This document shows, in pieces, positions 53,701-61,829 of a stretch of DNA of 64,000 bases; the first letter of the stretch is position 1, and every line of letters starts with the position of its first letter. The translations under genes were made by a program, and so were the position numbers. Source of the DNA: Myxococcus xanthus (GTDB lineage Bacteria > Myxococcota > Myxococcia > Myxococcales > Myxococcaceae); contig NZ_FNOH01000005.1 of the NCBI RefSeq assembly GCF_900106535.1, positions 124,001 through 188,000 of the forward strand. The letters run 5' to 3'. A model generated the notes under the pieces. The model saw nothing but the letters and a program-made list of their open reading frames with translations, was not told where the DNA came from and did no database searches.

Positions 53701-54639
53701 TTCTCCGGCCTGCTCCAAGTGATTGGTCCGCCCAAGGGCTTCACCGTCACCGGTGGCATGGACATCGTGAAGATGCGCTACCAGAAGGCGCTGGACGTGG
53801 ATGCGCTGCTGAAGACGATGCAGAAGCGCACCACCCACCTGGCGGCGGGCTCGTTGTCGTCGTCCGGTGAGCCTCCGAAGCCCTGGGTCATCTGGGATGT
53901 GAACGTCCACTTCGGCGACGTCCGCGTGGACAACAACCTGGCGAAGGCCCGCCTGCTGGGGGACGTGCGGTTGACGGGGACGGACCTGCGGCCGGGACTG
54001 CTGGGCCGGGTGGAGCTGGCCGAGGGCAGCCAGGCCTTCTTCCGGAACAACCCCTTCACCATCAGTCAAGGGCAGCTCGAATTCCAGGACCCCACGCAAA
54101 TCGACCCTGTCTTCGAGGTCCAGGCCCAGACGCAGGTGCGCGAGTACGTGGTGAAGCTGCACGCCTTCGGCAAGCCGGCGGACCCGCAGATTCTCCTCTC
54201 CTCGGAGCCGGCGCTGGTGGAGGGCGACATCGTCTCGCTCCTCACTCTGGGGTTCACCTCGTCAGACCAGGATACCGCGGCCTCGGCGAGCGCCGGCCTG
54301 GCGGCCGAGGCCCTTTTCAACGTGTCGGGCCTGGACCGGCAGCTCCAGCGCTTCCTGCCCAGCAATCCGGTGTTGAGGGATTTGTCCCTGCAGATTTCGA
54401 CCACCTACAACGACGCCACCCGGCAAGCGGAGCCCACCGCGCAACTGGAGTCGAAGTTCCTGAGCGAGCAGCTTAAAATCGGTATGACTCAACCCGTGAG
54501 CGGGCGCGGCACGCGGGCGCGGGCCGAGTACCGTTTCGATGACCGACTCTCCGCGCAGGCCCAGTGGGACAACGAGAACAACGAAGCCTCGTTTGGAAAC
54601 CTCGGACTCGAGCTGAAGCTGAGCTGGGAGGTCGAGTAG
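50710..54639 (+). CDS. tamB: TamB-like translocation and assembly protein
   Basis: A 1309-residue AsmA/TamB-family protein. The TTG start at 50710, five bases after the ATPase stop, begins a signal anchor (RRALLLVLLVLSGSVLLL, residues about 11-28). The body is a long repetitive beta structure (many GRLGLTPNFPLEVS-like strands) that spans the periplasm, ending in the conserved DUF490 domain (about 1080-1309; PFTISQGQLEFQDP, DGDIVSLLTLGF-like ending GDIVSLLTLGF). TamB proteins carry lipid between membranes and assist outer-membrane protein assembly with TamA. The tamA-like gene overlaps its end. Confidence 0.9.
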   Translation: MSSQSRHGARRALLLVLLVLSGSVLLLRMPETWEVACTLGRRHLPDVLGLDVGLGRCELDPLGSRVVVHGFSLFLPGTDSPLVAVDRAEVQLGFLQPLQGRLTLAQVKASRPRVALDLSQPSSPSEPKSNFCFLEPLEHLRVAKLDISGAELRLALPEGRRVEVDELDVRWDEQWGVIELDVEARRGRVRLGPDGRELALGQLVIAGALDPDEALLELERAEVSLDDITTTVSGRVDSLCAPRLALDAQVFLPLRALYQARLIPSPATGHLWSRVSIAGKVASPAVSLELSGNSLGYGDFGPTNLHARLSYSGEDVRLEELTLPVGAGKVRATGRLGLTPNFPLEVSLTTEDASLGRILDRAGVKGSWVDFPASLDARLSGNLLPRFSLSGPLDLRTGKFVLATHAFDTQPKDGLTILEFDKARAQAQVKLQADRVAFSHVNAEVGHSRVTGDVVLLLAGGLGLDIHGQGDVDLADFGHIAGLPWAGRGHATYAITGPASDVKVEAGLSFRDFEFWNLSLGVMQGKLAYKDSLLTFPAFSGQKGRTQYYGKAGVSFGRLLNLRLEVNVPQGRNEDLVDVVAGLSPSLAVMQGTLGGTATGRVEVDSPVEKLEGLVAFDVKDTTYLGRRMGDGAARLRFVDGKAMVLERTTLTGPLGRTWAEGTFTFEGGLDYRFGGDGLSLAEAVDPELAERMGIEGTMVMDGVVSGTADVPVVDVTLRAPRVTFAERNLGAMDLTGRMVGKNFEVWGHPFGDATGRIRMKVQENWPYEAQGSFSLPEIRPLLPDAPLWAGVSGSLSGTVSAKGLLLEPAGSQVNATVERLVLSRDDLRGENAGPIVLAYAAGRTDVQPFRFTGQHVDLSLGGWMSPRGLNVTLRGGLDLRLLESLMPAMVERSSGRITVDAEASGTLEKPSVVGSAELFDMRLALRDWPVQVRNMAGRVEMTGQRVLVEHLQGQLNDGRVSARGDVRLERFLPQRLGLTIQLDEVPYRLTEDLPATFSGLLQVIGPPKGFTVTGGMDIVKMRYQKALDVDALLKTMQKRTTHLAAGSLSSSGEPPKPWVIWDVNVHFGDVRVDNNLAKARLLGDVRLTGTDLRPGLLGRVELAEGSQAFFRNNPFTISQGQLEFQDPTQIDPVFEVQAQTQVREYVVKLHAFGKPADPQILLSSEPALVEGDIVSLLTLGFTSSDQDTAASASAGLAAEALFNVSGLDRQLQRFLPSNPVLRDLSLQISTTYNDATRQAEPTAQLESKFLSEQLKIGMTQPVSGRGTRARAEYRFDDRLSAQAQWDNENNEASFGNLGLELKLSWEVE

Positions 54640-57600
54640 TCCGGGCCCTCGCGGTGCTGGCGCTGGTGCTCTGCGTCCTCGTGCCGGGCGTGGCGCGCGC
54701 GCAGGCGGACGACGGCGTTGGCTTCGGCGCCGAGGTCATCGCCGTGGAGCTGCACCTGCCCGGAGGCGCGGACGCGCAGGGCCTGAGCGACCTGGTGGCG
54801 GTGCGCAAGGGGCAGACGCTGACGCCGGGCGCGGTGCGGCGCTCGGTGGAGCGGCTGTGGGCCACGGGCCGCTTCACGGACGTGGTGGCGCGCACGGAGC
54901 CGGTGCGAGGCGGGGTGCGGCTGATGTTCCAGCTCACGCCCGTGTCGCGGCTGGCGCGGCTCCGCTTCGAAGGCAACTCCGTGCTGTCGGACGGGGAGCT
55001 GCTGGAGGCCAGCAGCTTGCTGGAGGGCGGGCCGCTGGAGGCGGAGGAGCTGCAGGGCGCGGTGTCGTCCGTGCTCCAGGCGTATCAGCGCAAGGGGTAC
55101 GACTCGACGAGAGTCTCCGTGACGCAGGAGCCGGTGACGGATGGCATCGCGGTGGTGCTCACCGTGGACGAAGGCCTGCCCACGCGGGTGCGGCAGGTGA
55201 CCTTCTCCGGCAGCCCTGGCCTGCCGCTGTCCCGGTTGCTGGAGGTGCTGGCGCTGCATCCGGGGCAGGTGTTCGACCGGGCGCGCCTGTCCAGCTCATT
55301 GGAGGAGTTGCGCACCTTGCTGCGTGGCGAGGGCTACTGGCGCGCCCAGGTGGGAGCGCCGGCGGTGCTGGTGGAGGGCAGCTTCGCGTCGGTGGCGGTG
55401 CCCCTGATGGCGGGGCCTCGCTATGTGGTGCGCTTCCACGGCAACCGCCACTTCCCCCACGGTGTGCTGGAGCGCGTGCTGGCGCACGACGTTTCGGAGC
55501 CCATGGACGAGGTCGTCGCTGGCCGGCTCGCGCGACGCATGGAGGCCTTCTACCGCTACCGCGGCTTCCACGACGTGCGCGTGCGGCCCCGCGAGGTGCT
55601 GCGTCCGGATGGCGAGGTGGCGGCGCTGGTGTTCGACGTGGAGGAGGGGCACCCGCTGCGCGTGGCCGACGTGCGCTTCCACGGCAACCGCGGGCTGCCG
55701 GTGGAGACGCTGCGCGCGCTGCTCGCGGAGCAGGTGCTGGCGGGCATGACGCGGCCGGAGCTGGACCTGCGGATGCTCGACGACCCGCTGAACACCGAGG
55801 GACGTCACGGCCTGGAGCTCCCGGGCGTCGCGCCGCCGCCGCCAGCGTCCACCGTGTACGTGGAGGATGCGTGGCTGGAGGCCGTGGAGGCCATGAACGA
55901 GGCCTACCGCGAGCAGGGCTTCCTCTCCGCGGTGGTGGCGTTCCGGGGCCTGACGGTGGATGTCGTGGGGCGTACGGCGGTCGCGGACTTCGACGTGGAG
56001 GAGGGGCCCCAGGCGCGCCTGGTGAAAGTGGACTTCGAGGGCGTGCCACCGGGTCTGACGGCCTGGGTCATGGGCCGGCGCATGCGCGAGGGCGCGCCGC
56101 TGAGCTTCGACACGGTGGAGTCCTCGCGGCAGGCGCTGGAGCAGGAGCTGGAGCAGGAGCTGGGGCGGCAGGGCTACCTCTTCGCGCGCGTCACCACGGA
56201 GACGGGCGTGGGCGAGGACGGAACGCAGGCGACCGTCATCTTCCGCGCGGACGCGGGCCCGCAGGTGAAGGTCGGGAAGATTCTGGTGCAGGGCCTGACG
56301 CGCACGGACCCGGACCTGGTGCTGGCCAACCTCGCGGTGGAGGAGGGCAAGCCCATCGCGCTGGATGAGCTGACGGAGGGCCAGCGCCGCCTGGCGCGCC
56401 TGGGCGTGTTCCGTCAGGTGGACATCGCGCTGGCGGACCCCACCCGGCGCGAGGACACCAAGGACGTGCTGGTGACGGTCCAGGAGCGGCCCCGGTTGGA
56501 TGGCCAGGTGTCCGGCGGCTACTTCCTGGTGGACGGTCCCCGCATCACGCTCGACACGGCCTACCGCAACCTGGACGGGTTGGGGCTCAGCCTGCTGGCG
56601 CGCGGGAAGATCAACTACGCGGGCTGGAGCGCGGAGGCGCTGTCTCGGGACCGGCGCATCGCCTGCCAGCAGACGGTGCCCGGTGGCGGTCCCGCTCCGG
56701 GATGTGACGTGGAACTCCAGGGGCTCAATGGCCTGGGAGGCCGGGGCAACCTCGCGCTGGCGCAGCCGCGGCTGTTCTTCCTGCTGCCGCTGCAGGTGGG
56801 CGCCCGCCTGGACCTCATTGGCGAGCGCATCCACCGGCCTTCCTACGTGTCCTCGCGGTTCGCGGCGGCGGCCGCCATGGACTGGGCCGCGGCGACGTGG
56901 CTCAACCTGTCGCTGTCCTACGAAGTGGAGAACAACCGGCTGCGCTCGCGCGCGGGCGTGCTGGAGCTGCTCAACCGTGCCGACCGGGAGCGGCTGCGCT
57001 ACCCGTTCGGCGACTTCGCGCTGCATTCGTTGCGCCCCTCTGTCACGCTCGACTTCCGGGATGACCCGGCCAACCCGCGCAGGGGCGTGGTGCTCGTCTC
57101 CAGCGCGGAGTTCACCCGTGGCTTGAGCGTGCGTCCCACGGACGTGGCGGGTAACCGCGTGGATGCGTACCCCATCGACGGCGTGAAGCTGTCGGGCAGC
57201 CTCAGTGGCTACATCCCGCTGGGACGGCGGGCGAGCGTGGCGCTGTCCGCGCGCGCGGGCACCATCATCCCGTTGGAGGAGCAGGCGCAGGCCATTGGCT
57301 CGAAGCTGTTCTACCTGGGTGGTTCGTCCAGCCTGCGCGGCTTCCGTGAGGACGGTGTGCTACCGGAGGACGTCCGCGGCGCGTTGCAGCAGCGGCTGCG
57401 TGACTGCCGTGCGCTGATTTCGCCGTCGGGGTGCTCCGCTGAGCTGAAGGCCGTGCTCGCCGGGCAGGTCCCCGCGAGCCAGGGTGGCGAGCTCTTCACC
57501 CTGGGCAAGGCGGAGCTGCGCCTGCCGGCCCTGTCCTCCGTGGACCTGGGGCTCTTCTTCGAGGCGGGCAACCTGTGGCTGGACCGGACGCAGTTCGACC

Positions 57601-57749
57601 CGGGCCGGCTGCGCTACACGGCGGGCGCGGGCCTGCGCTACGTGACGCCCGTGGGGCCGCTGGCCTTCGACGTGGGCTTCAACCTGGACCCGGACGAGTC
57701 GGTGAACGAGGCCACCACGCAGTTCCACTTCAGCATCGGGACGTTCTGA
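54564..57749 (+). CDS. tamA: Omp85-family outer-membrane protein with about seven POTRA domains
   Basis: A 1061-residue protein when started at the GTG at 54564, which overlaps tamB by 76 bases. No other ATG, GTG or TTG start precedes the signal peptide (RALAVLALVLCVLVPGVARAQ); a CTG at 54624 is possible, so the start is uncertain. About seven POTRA-like units follow (residues about 50-645), each with the pattern RLxFEGNSxLSxxxL, a helix pair and VxVxVxEG, for example RLRFEGNSVLSDGELLE and VVRFHGNRHFPHGVLE. The C-terminal barrel (about 655-1061) has the conserved loop 6 motif LRGF (SSSLRGFREDG). TamA normally has three POTRAs and BamA five. It inserts proteins or exports lipid in partnership with TamB. 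Confidence 0.88.
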   Translation: MGQREQRSLVWKPRTRAEAELGGRVVRALAVLALVLCVLVPGVARAQADDGVGFGAEVIAVELHLPGGADAQGLSDLVAVRKGQTLTPGAVRRSVERLWATGRFTDVVARTEPVRGGVRLMFQLTPVSRLARLRFEGNSVLSDGELLEASSLLEGGPLEAEELQGAVSSVLQAYQRKGYDSTRVSVTQEPVTDGIAVVLTVDEGLPTRVRQVTFSGSPGLPLSRLLEVLALHPGQVFDRARLSSSLEELRTLLRGEGYWRAQVGAPAVLVEGSFASVAVPLMAGPRYVVRFHGNRHFPHGVLERVLAHDVSEPMDEVVAGRLARRMEAFYRYRGFHDVRVRPREVLRPDGEVAALVFDVEEGHPLRVADVRFHGNRGLPVETLRALLAEQVLAGMTRPELDLRMLDDPLNTEGRHGLELPGVAPPPPASTVYVEDAWLEAVEAMNEAYREQGFLSAVVAFRGLTVDVVGRTAVADFDVEEGPQARLVKVDFEGVPPGLTAWVMGRRMREGAPLSFDTVESSRQALEQELEQELGRQGYLFARVTTETGVGEDGTQATVIFRADAGPQVKVGKILVQGLTRTDPDLVLANLAVEEGKPIALDELTEGQRRLARLGVFRQVDIALADPTRREDTKDVLVTVQERPRLDGQVSGGYFLVDGPRITLDTAYRNLDGLGLSLLARGKINYAGWSAEALSRDRRIACQQTVPGGGPAPGCDVELQGLNGLGGRGNLALAQPRLFFLLPLQVGARLDLIGERIHRPSYVSSRFAAAAAMDWAAATWLNLSLSYEVENNRLRSRAGVLELLNRADRERLRYPFGDFALHSLRPSVTLDFRDDPANPRRGVVLVSSAEFTRGLSVRPTDVAGNRVDAYPIDGVKLSGSLSGYIPLGRRASVALSARAGTIIPLEEQAQAIGSKLFYLGGSSSLRGFREDGVLPEDVRGALQQRLRDCRALISPSGCSAELKAVLAGQVPASQGGELFTLGKAELRLPALSSVDLGLFFEAGNLWLDRTQFDPGRLRYTAGAGLRYVTPVGPLAFDVGFNLDPDESVNEATTQFHFSIGTF

Positions 57750-57757
57750 GGGAGGCG

Positions 57758-58282
57758 ATGGTGCGCATGCGCTGGCCACGGTGGACGGTGGTGGGCCTGG
57801 GGCTCCTGGTGGCGGCGGGCTGCCGGACCACCTCCGCGTCCGCGCAGGGGCCGGCGCGGCCCAAGTGGATGCCTCCGGAGGGAACGTGCCCCCGGGGCGC
57901 CTTGCTGCAGATGGAGCGCCTGGGCCTGAAGCCCGGGGACAAGGTCCCCGTCATTGTGGATGCCATCCAGGACCACCCGGGCCCGGCGCGCTACAACTAC
58001 AGCTTCGTGATTGCGCTGCCACGCGAGCAGGGAGAGCAGCAACTCCCCGGCGCGCGCATCGGTGGCCGCCTGTACGTGACGAAGCACCGCGTCTTCGGCC
58101 GGTATGACCGCATCTTCCTGCCGGAGTCCGGGGCGATGTCGGTGCCCTTTTGCGGCATCCTCCTGGACTCGCGCTGGGACAAGGACGGCGAGGGCCTGAT
58201 TGCCTACCCGAGCCCGATGAAGGGCTTCTCTGTGGTGCAGGACAACACCGGCGTCATCCAGGTGGTGGACCGGTATCCCTGA
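57758..58282 (+). CDS. Predicted lipoprotein following the Tam-like genes
   Basis: A 174-residue protein. The ATG at 57758 follows GAGGGAGG with 2 bases of spacing and begins a lipoprotein signal (VVGLGLLVAAGC, Cys about 22). The mature part contains KWMPPEGTCPRGALLQMERL and a beta-rich C-terminus (YNYSFVIALPREQGEQ, ITVSVPFCGILLDSR-like region AMSVPFCGILLDSRW). Two cysteines (TCPRG, PFCGI) may pair. It lies 8 bases after the Omp85 gene and may be an accessory of the assembly complex, by position only. No family was recognised. Confidence 0.75.
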   Translation: MVRMRWPRWTVVGLGLLVAAGCRTTSASAQGPARPKWMPPEGTCPRGALLQMERLGLKPGDKVPVIVDAIQDHPGPARYNYSFVIALPREQGEQQLPGARIGGRLYVTKHRVFGRYDRIFLPESGAMSVPFCGILLDSRWDKDGEGLIAYPSPMKGFSVVQDNTGVIQVVDRYP

Positions 58283-58304
58283 GACGTGGAGTACAGTCTC
58301 CTCC

Positions 58305-59624
58305 GTGTTCTACGCGTTCGTGCGTGCGGTGGTGGCGCTGTGTCTCCGACTCTTCTACCGGGTGAAGGTGAATGCCCCGGCGCTGGAGCCGGACGGCCCG
58401 GTGCTCTTCGTGGGCAACCACCCCAACGGCCTTATCGACCCGGCGCTGGTGTTCATCCTCACGCGGCGCAAGGTGACCTTCCTGGCGAAGGCGCCGCTGT
58501 TCCGGATGCCCGTCATCGGCTGGCTGTTGAAGGGGTTGGACGCGCTGCCGGTGTACCGGAAGCAGGATGACCCGGCGAAGATGGGCGGCAACGAGGGCAC
58601 GCTGGAGGCCGCGAAGGGCGCGCTGGTGCAGGGGCGCGCCATCACCATCTTCCCCGAGGGCAAGAGCCACTCCGAGCCTGGGCTCGCCGAGCTGAAGACG
58701 GGCGCGGCGCGCATCGCCGTGAGCGCGGCGAAGGCGGGGGCTCCGGTGCGCATCGTCCCCGTGGGGCTCACCTACGCGGAGAAGCACGTGTTCCGCAGCG
58801 AGGTGCTCATCGACGTGGGGCCCGCCATCGACGTGCAGGACTTCCTGCCCGCGGACGCCGCGGCGGAACCCGATGCCGTCCGCGCCCTCACCGAGCGCAT
58901 CGCCAGCGGGCTTCGCGCAGTGACGCTCAACCTGGAGCAGTGGGCGGACCTCCCGCTGGCGCAACTGGCCGAGCAGCTCTTCGCCTTCAAGCAGGGTGGG
59001 GCGCTCGATGCGGAGCGCCTGCGACTGTGGGCGCGCGGCGTCCAGATGTTCCGCGCGCAGGAGCCGGAGCGCTTCGAGTCCCTGCGCGCGCAGCTCGCCG
59101 GCTTCCGGCACCGCATGGCGCTGGTGCAGGCGACGGGGCTGGAGGACCTGGCGCTCGTGTACCGGCCGGGGAACGTGGTGCCCTTCGTGGTGAAGAACGT
59201 GCTGGCGCTGGCGCTGGGCCTGCCGCTGTTCGCCCTGGGGCTGGGCCTGTTCTGGCTGCCCTACCAGTTACCTCGGCTCGCCAGCCGAAACGCCGAACTG
59301 GACGTGCAGGCCACGGTGAAGTTCCTCACCGCCTTCGTGGTGGCGCTGGTGTGGTGGGGCGTGCTGACAGCCGCCGCGGCGGTGTGGGGAAGCGCGCTCC
59401 TGTCCGTGGCCGTCTTCCTCGCTGTGCCACCGCTGGCGCTGTTCACCCTCTACTTCGCCGAGCGCTGGGAGTCGCTCCAGCGCGACATCCGCGTGTTCTT
59501 CACGCTGGGCAACCGCGCGCGCCTCAAGCGCCTGCTGCTCGCGGATGGCGAGCGGCTGGCCTTGGAGATGGAGCGCCTGGCCGACGAGTACCGGCCAAGG
59601 CTGGATGCCGCCGCTCAGCCCTGA
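58305..59624 (+). CDS. 1-acyl-sn-glycerol-3-phosphate acyltransferase family protein
   Basis: A 439-residue membrane-bound acyltransferase. The GTG at 58305 gives VFYAFVRAVVALCLRLFYRV. The PlsC-type catalytic motif NHPNGLID (NHx4D) is at about residues 38-45 and FPEGKSH at about 112-118. The rest (about 245-380) contains several transmembrane helices (VVPFVVKNVLALALGLPLFALG, FVVALVWWGVLTAAAAVW). It is longer than simple PlsC (about 250 residues), with a C-terminal extension seen in related two-domain homologues. It transfers acyl groups in phospholipid synthesis. Its stop overlaps the end of the convergent MFS gene by 10 bases. Confidence 0.9.
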   Translation: MFYAFVRAVVALCLRLFYRVKVNAPALEPDGPVLFVGNHPNGLIDPALVFILTRRKVTFLAKAPLFRMPVIGWLLKGLDALPVYRKQDDPAKMGGNEGTLEAAKGALVQGRAITIFPEGKSHSEPGLAELKTGAARIAVSAAKAGAPVRIVPVGLTYAEKHVFRSEVLIDVGPAIDVQDFLPADAAAEPDAVRALTERIASGLRAVTLNLEQWADLPLAQLAEQLFAFKQGGALDAERLRLWARGVQMFRAQEPERFESLRAQLAGFRHRMALVQATGLEDLALVYRPGNVVPFVVKNVLALALGLPLFALGLGLFWLPYQLPRLASRNAELDVQATVKFLTAFVVALVWWGVLTAAAAVWGSALLSVAVFLAVPPLALFTLYFAERWESLQRDIRVFFTLGNRARLKRLLLADGERLALEMERLADEYRPRLDAAAQP

Positions 59625-60883
59625 CGCGCGAGGGGCACTGCTTCACGGAACAGCCGGGCGCCCAGCAGCAGCGCGAAGCCGCCGAGGAGCACGGGCAGGG
59701 CATTCACCGCGATGGCGGTGTGCAGGCTGGATGCGTCCGCGATGGTGCCGATGAGCGTGGGTGAAATCGCGTCACCCAGCAGGTGGATGCACAGCACATT
59801 CAGTCCCATGGCGAAGGCTCGGAACGCGGGCGGCACGCAGTTGACGATGGCCGCGTTGATGGGGCCGCTGTTGAGGAAGATGAGGAACTGCGCCAGGGCG
59901 ATTGCCGCGAAGGTGGGGCCCACGGCCTTCAGGCTCACCGCCAGGTACATGCACGGGGCCGCCAGCATCAGGCCGATGCCGGACATCCACAGTCCGCCGC
60001 CCTCGCGCTTGCGGTCCAGCTTGTCGCCAAGCCAGCCGCCCGCCACCGTCCCCAGCAGGCCGGCCACCGCAGTAATCGCACCGAAGATGAAGCCCGAGCT
60101 GTCCTGCGCCAGGCCGCGCTCGCGCACCAGGTACGTGGGCATCCAGAAGCCCAGGCCGCCAATGGAGAACGTCATCAGCGTGTACCCGGCCGTCACCGCC
60201 CAGAAGGCCGAGTTCCGCGCCAAGCCCTTCAGGCCCACCATGAAGGGCAGCTTCGCCTGCGCGTCCGGCCCATCCATGGCGCCGCGCTGGGGCTCCGGCA
60301 TGAAGAAGGCCATGGCGCCCAGAATCAGCCCGGGCACGCCCCCCGCGAAGAAGGCGACGTGCCACGAGTAGGCCTGCGTCAGCCACCCGCCCAGGCCGTA
60401 GCCCGCCGCGGCGCCCACGGGGATGGCGATGTAGAAGAACGCCAGCATCCGCGTGCGCTGCGTGCGCGGGTACAAGTCGGAGATGATGCTGGGCGCCACG
60501 GCGCCGTAGCCGGCCTCGCCGATGCCAATCACCGCGCGGGCCAGGAGCAACGCGCCGAACGAGGTGGCCAGCCCGCTGGCCCCGGTGGCCAGGCTCCAGA
60601 GAACCACGCCGCCCACCACCAGCAGCCGCCGCGGGTAGCGGTCCCCGAGGAACCCGCCCAGCGGCGAGGCCAGCATGAACACCACGATGAACATGGTGCC
60701 CAGCAGGCCGGACTGCGTGTCGTTGATGCCGAATTCCTTCTGGATGTCTGGCAGCGCCACCGCGACGATGTAGCGGTCGAGGTAGTTGACCAGGTTGATG
60801 AGGGTGAGGATGAGCAGCGCATAACCCGCGTTGCTGGCGGGCACGGCGGACGCGGCCGGTGAGGCCGCGGATTGGGCGTTCAT
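59615..60883 (-). CDS. MFS transporter (spinster-like)
   Basis: A 422-residue inner-membrane transporter with about 12 hydrophobic helices. The N-terminal half has YALLILTLINLVNYLDRYIVAVALPDI and GSVGDRYPRRLLVV-like loop (GGFLGDRYPRRLL), the MFS A-motif, and RAVIGIGEAGYGAVAPSII. These are typical of the spinster-type subgroup of the family. The substrate is not predictable. It is the downstream partner of the Ppx gene; the stop of ppx overlaps its start by 4 bases. Confidence 0.85.
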   Translation of the reverse strand: MNAQSAASPAASAVPASNAGYALLILTLINLVNYLDRYIVAVALPDIQKEFGINDTQSGLLGTMFIVVFMLASPLGGFLGDRYPRRLLVVGGVVLWSLATGASGLATSFGALLLARAVIGIGEAGYGAVAPSIISDLYPRTQRTRMLAFFYIAIPVGAAAGYGLGGWLTQAYSWHVAFFAGGVPGLILGAMAFFMPEPQRGAMDGPDAQAKLPFMVGLKGLARNSAFWAVTAGYTLMTFSIGGLGFWMPTYLVRERGLAQDSSGFIFGAITAVAGLLGTVAGGWLGDKLDRKREGGGLWMSGIGLMLAAPCMYLAVSLKAVGPTFAAIALAQFLIFLNSGPINAAIVNCVPPAFRAFAMGLNVLCIHLLGDAISPTLIGTIADASSLHTAIAVNALPVLLGGFALLLGARLFREAVPLARQG

Positions 60884-61815
60884 GAAGAGGTGGCTCCGGC
60901 TCCAAAGCGGTGCGCGAGCAGACCCCAGCGCAGGCCCCTGTCACTGACGCGGCAGGCATCCAGTCCCAGCGCCTTCACCGACTCCAGCAAGATGAGGGCA
61001 CCCGCGGGGATGACGTCCGCGCGCTTGGGCTGCATGCCGGGCAGGGCACGCCGCGCTTCCAGCGGCATGGCGCACAGCCGGTCCGCGAGGGCGGACAGCT
61101 GGCCCACGGACAGCGTGCCGCCGTGGACCTGCTCCGCGACGTAAGGGTGGATGGCGTGCTGCACGGCGTACAGCGTCGTCACCGTGCCCGCGACGCCCAC
61201 CAGGGCCGCGCCGGGCGGCGGGGCGGGGAGGGCGCGGAAGGTGTCGCGCAGGTGGGCTTCGACACGCGCGCGGTCCTCGGACGTCATCGGGTCAGCGCCG
61301 ACGAAGCGCTCCGTCATGCGCACCGCGCCCACGTCGAAGCTGTGCCGGAAGTCCACGTGGCCGCCACGGTTGCCGTAGATGAACTCCGTGGAGCCGCCGC
61401 CAATGTCGAGCACCAGCAGAGGGCCCGCCGCGTCCGACGCGAAGTCCGAGTGCACCGCGGCGAAGGACAGCTCCGCCTCCATGGCACCGGAGATGATTTC
61501 CACTGTCACATTCGCGCGCGCCTTCGCGGCGGCGAGGAACTCCGCGCCGTTCTCCGCGTCACGCGCGGCGCTGGTGGCGGACACAGCGATGCCTTCGGCG
61601 CCCAGCTCGCGCGCCTCGCGAGCGAAGGACTCCAGCACCTGGAGCGTCGCCTCCATGCCTTCAGCGGAGAGCTTGCGCGTCGCATCCACGCCCCTGCCCA
61701 GGCGGGTGATTTCCGCGCGCTCCCGCACGGCCTCGAAACGGCCCTCCGGGGTGCGCTCCGCGACGAGCAGGAGGACGGAGTTGCTGCCAACATCGATGGT
61801 GGCGAAACGCGACAT
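60880..61815 (-). CDS. Ppx/GppA-family phosphatase, short form
   Basis: A 311-residue actin-fold phosphatase. The ATG at 61815 gives MSRFATIDVGSNSVLLLVAE with the phosphate 1 motif, and LLVLDIGGGSTEFIYGN (about residues 135-151) is the phosphate 2 motif. VGVAGTVTTLYAV (about 205-217) is the adenosine-binding turn. Only the core is present, without the C-terminal helical domain of E. coli Ppx (513 residues), as in short family members. Substrate is polyphosphate or pppGpp by family. It lies 14 bases after the PLP enzyme gene and 4 bases overlap the MFS gene, forming an operon. Confidence 0.9.
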   Translation of the reverse strand: MSRFATIDVGSNSVLLLVAERTPEGRFEAVRERAEITRLGRGVDATRKLSAEGMEATLQVLESFAREARELGAEGIAVSATSAARDAENGAEFLAAAKARANVTVEIISGAMEAELSFAAVHSDFASDAAGPLLVLDIGGGSTEFIYGNRGGHVDFRHSFDVGAVRMTERFVGADPMTSEDRARVEAHLRDTFRALPAPPPGAALVGVAGTVTTLYAVQHAIHPYVAEQVHGGTLSVGQLSALADRLCAMPLEARRALPGMQPKRADVIPAGALILLESVKALGLDACRVSDRGLRWGLLAHRFGAGATSS

Positions 61816-61829
61816 GCGCGGCAGCCTAC

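Noticed and set aside
52051..54162. 703-codon minus-strand open frame opposite tamB
   Set aside because: His/Arg/Gln/Leu-rich antisense shadow with no recognisable motif and no start context.
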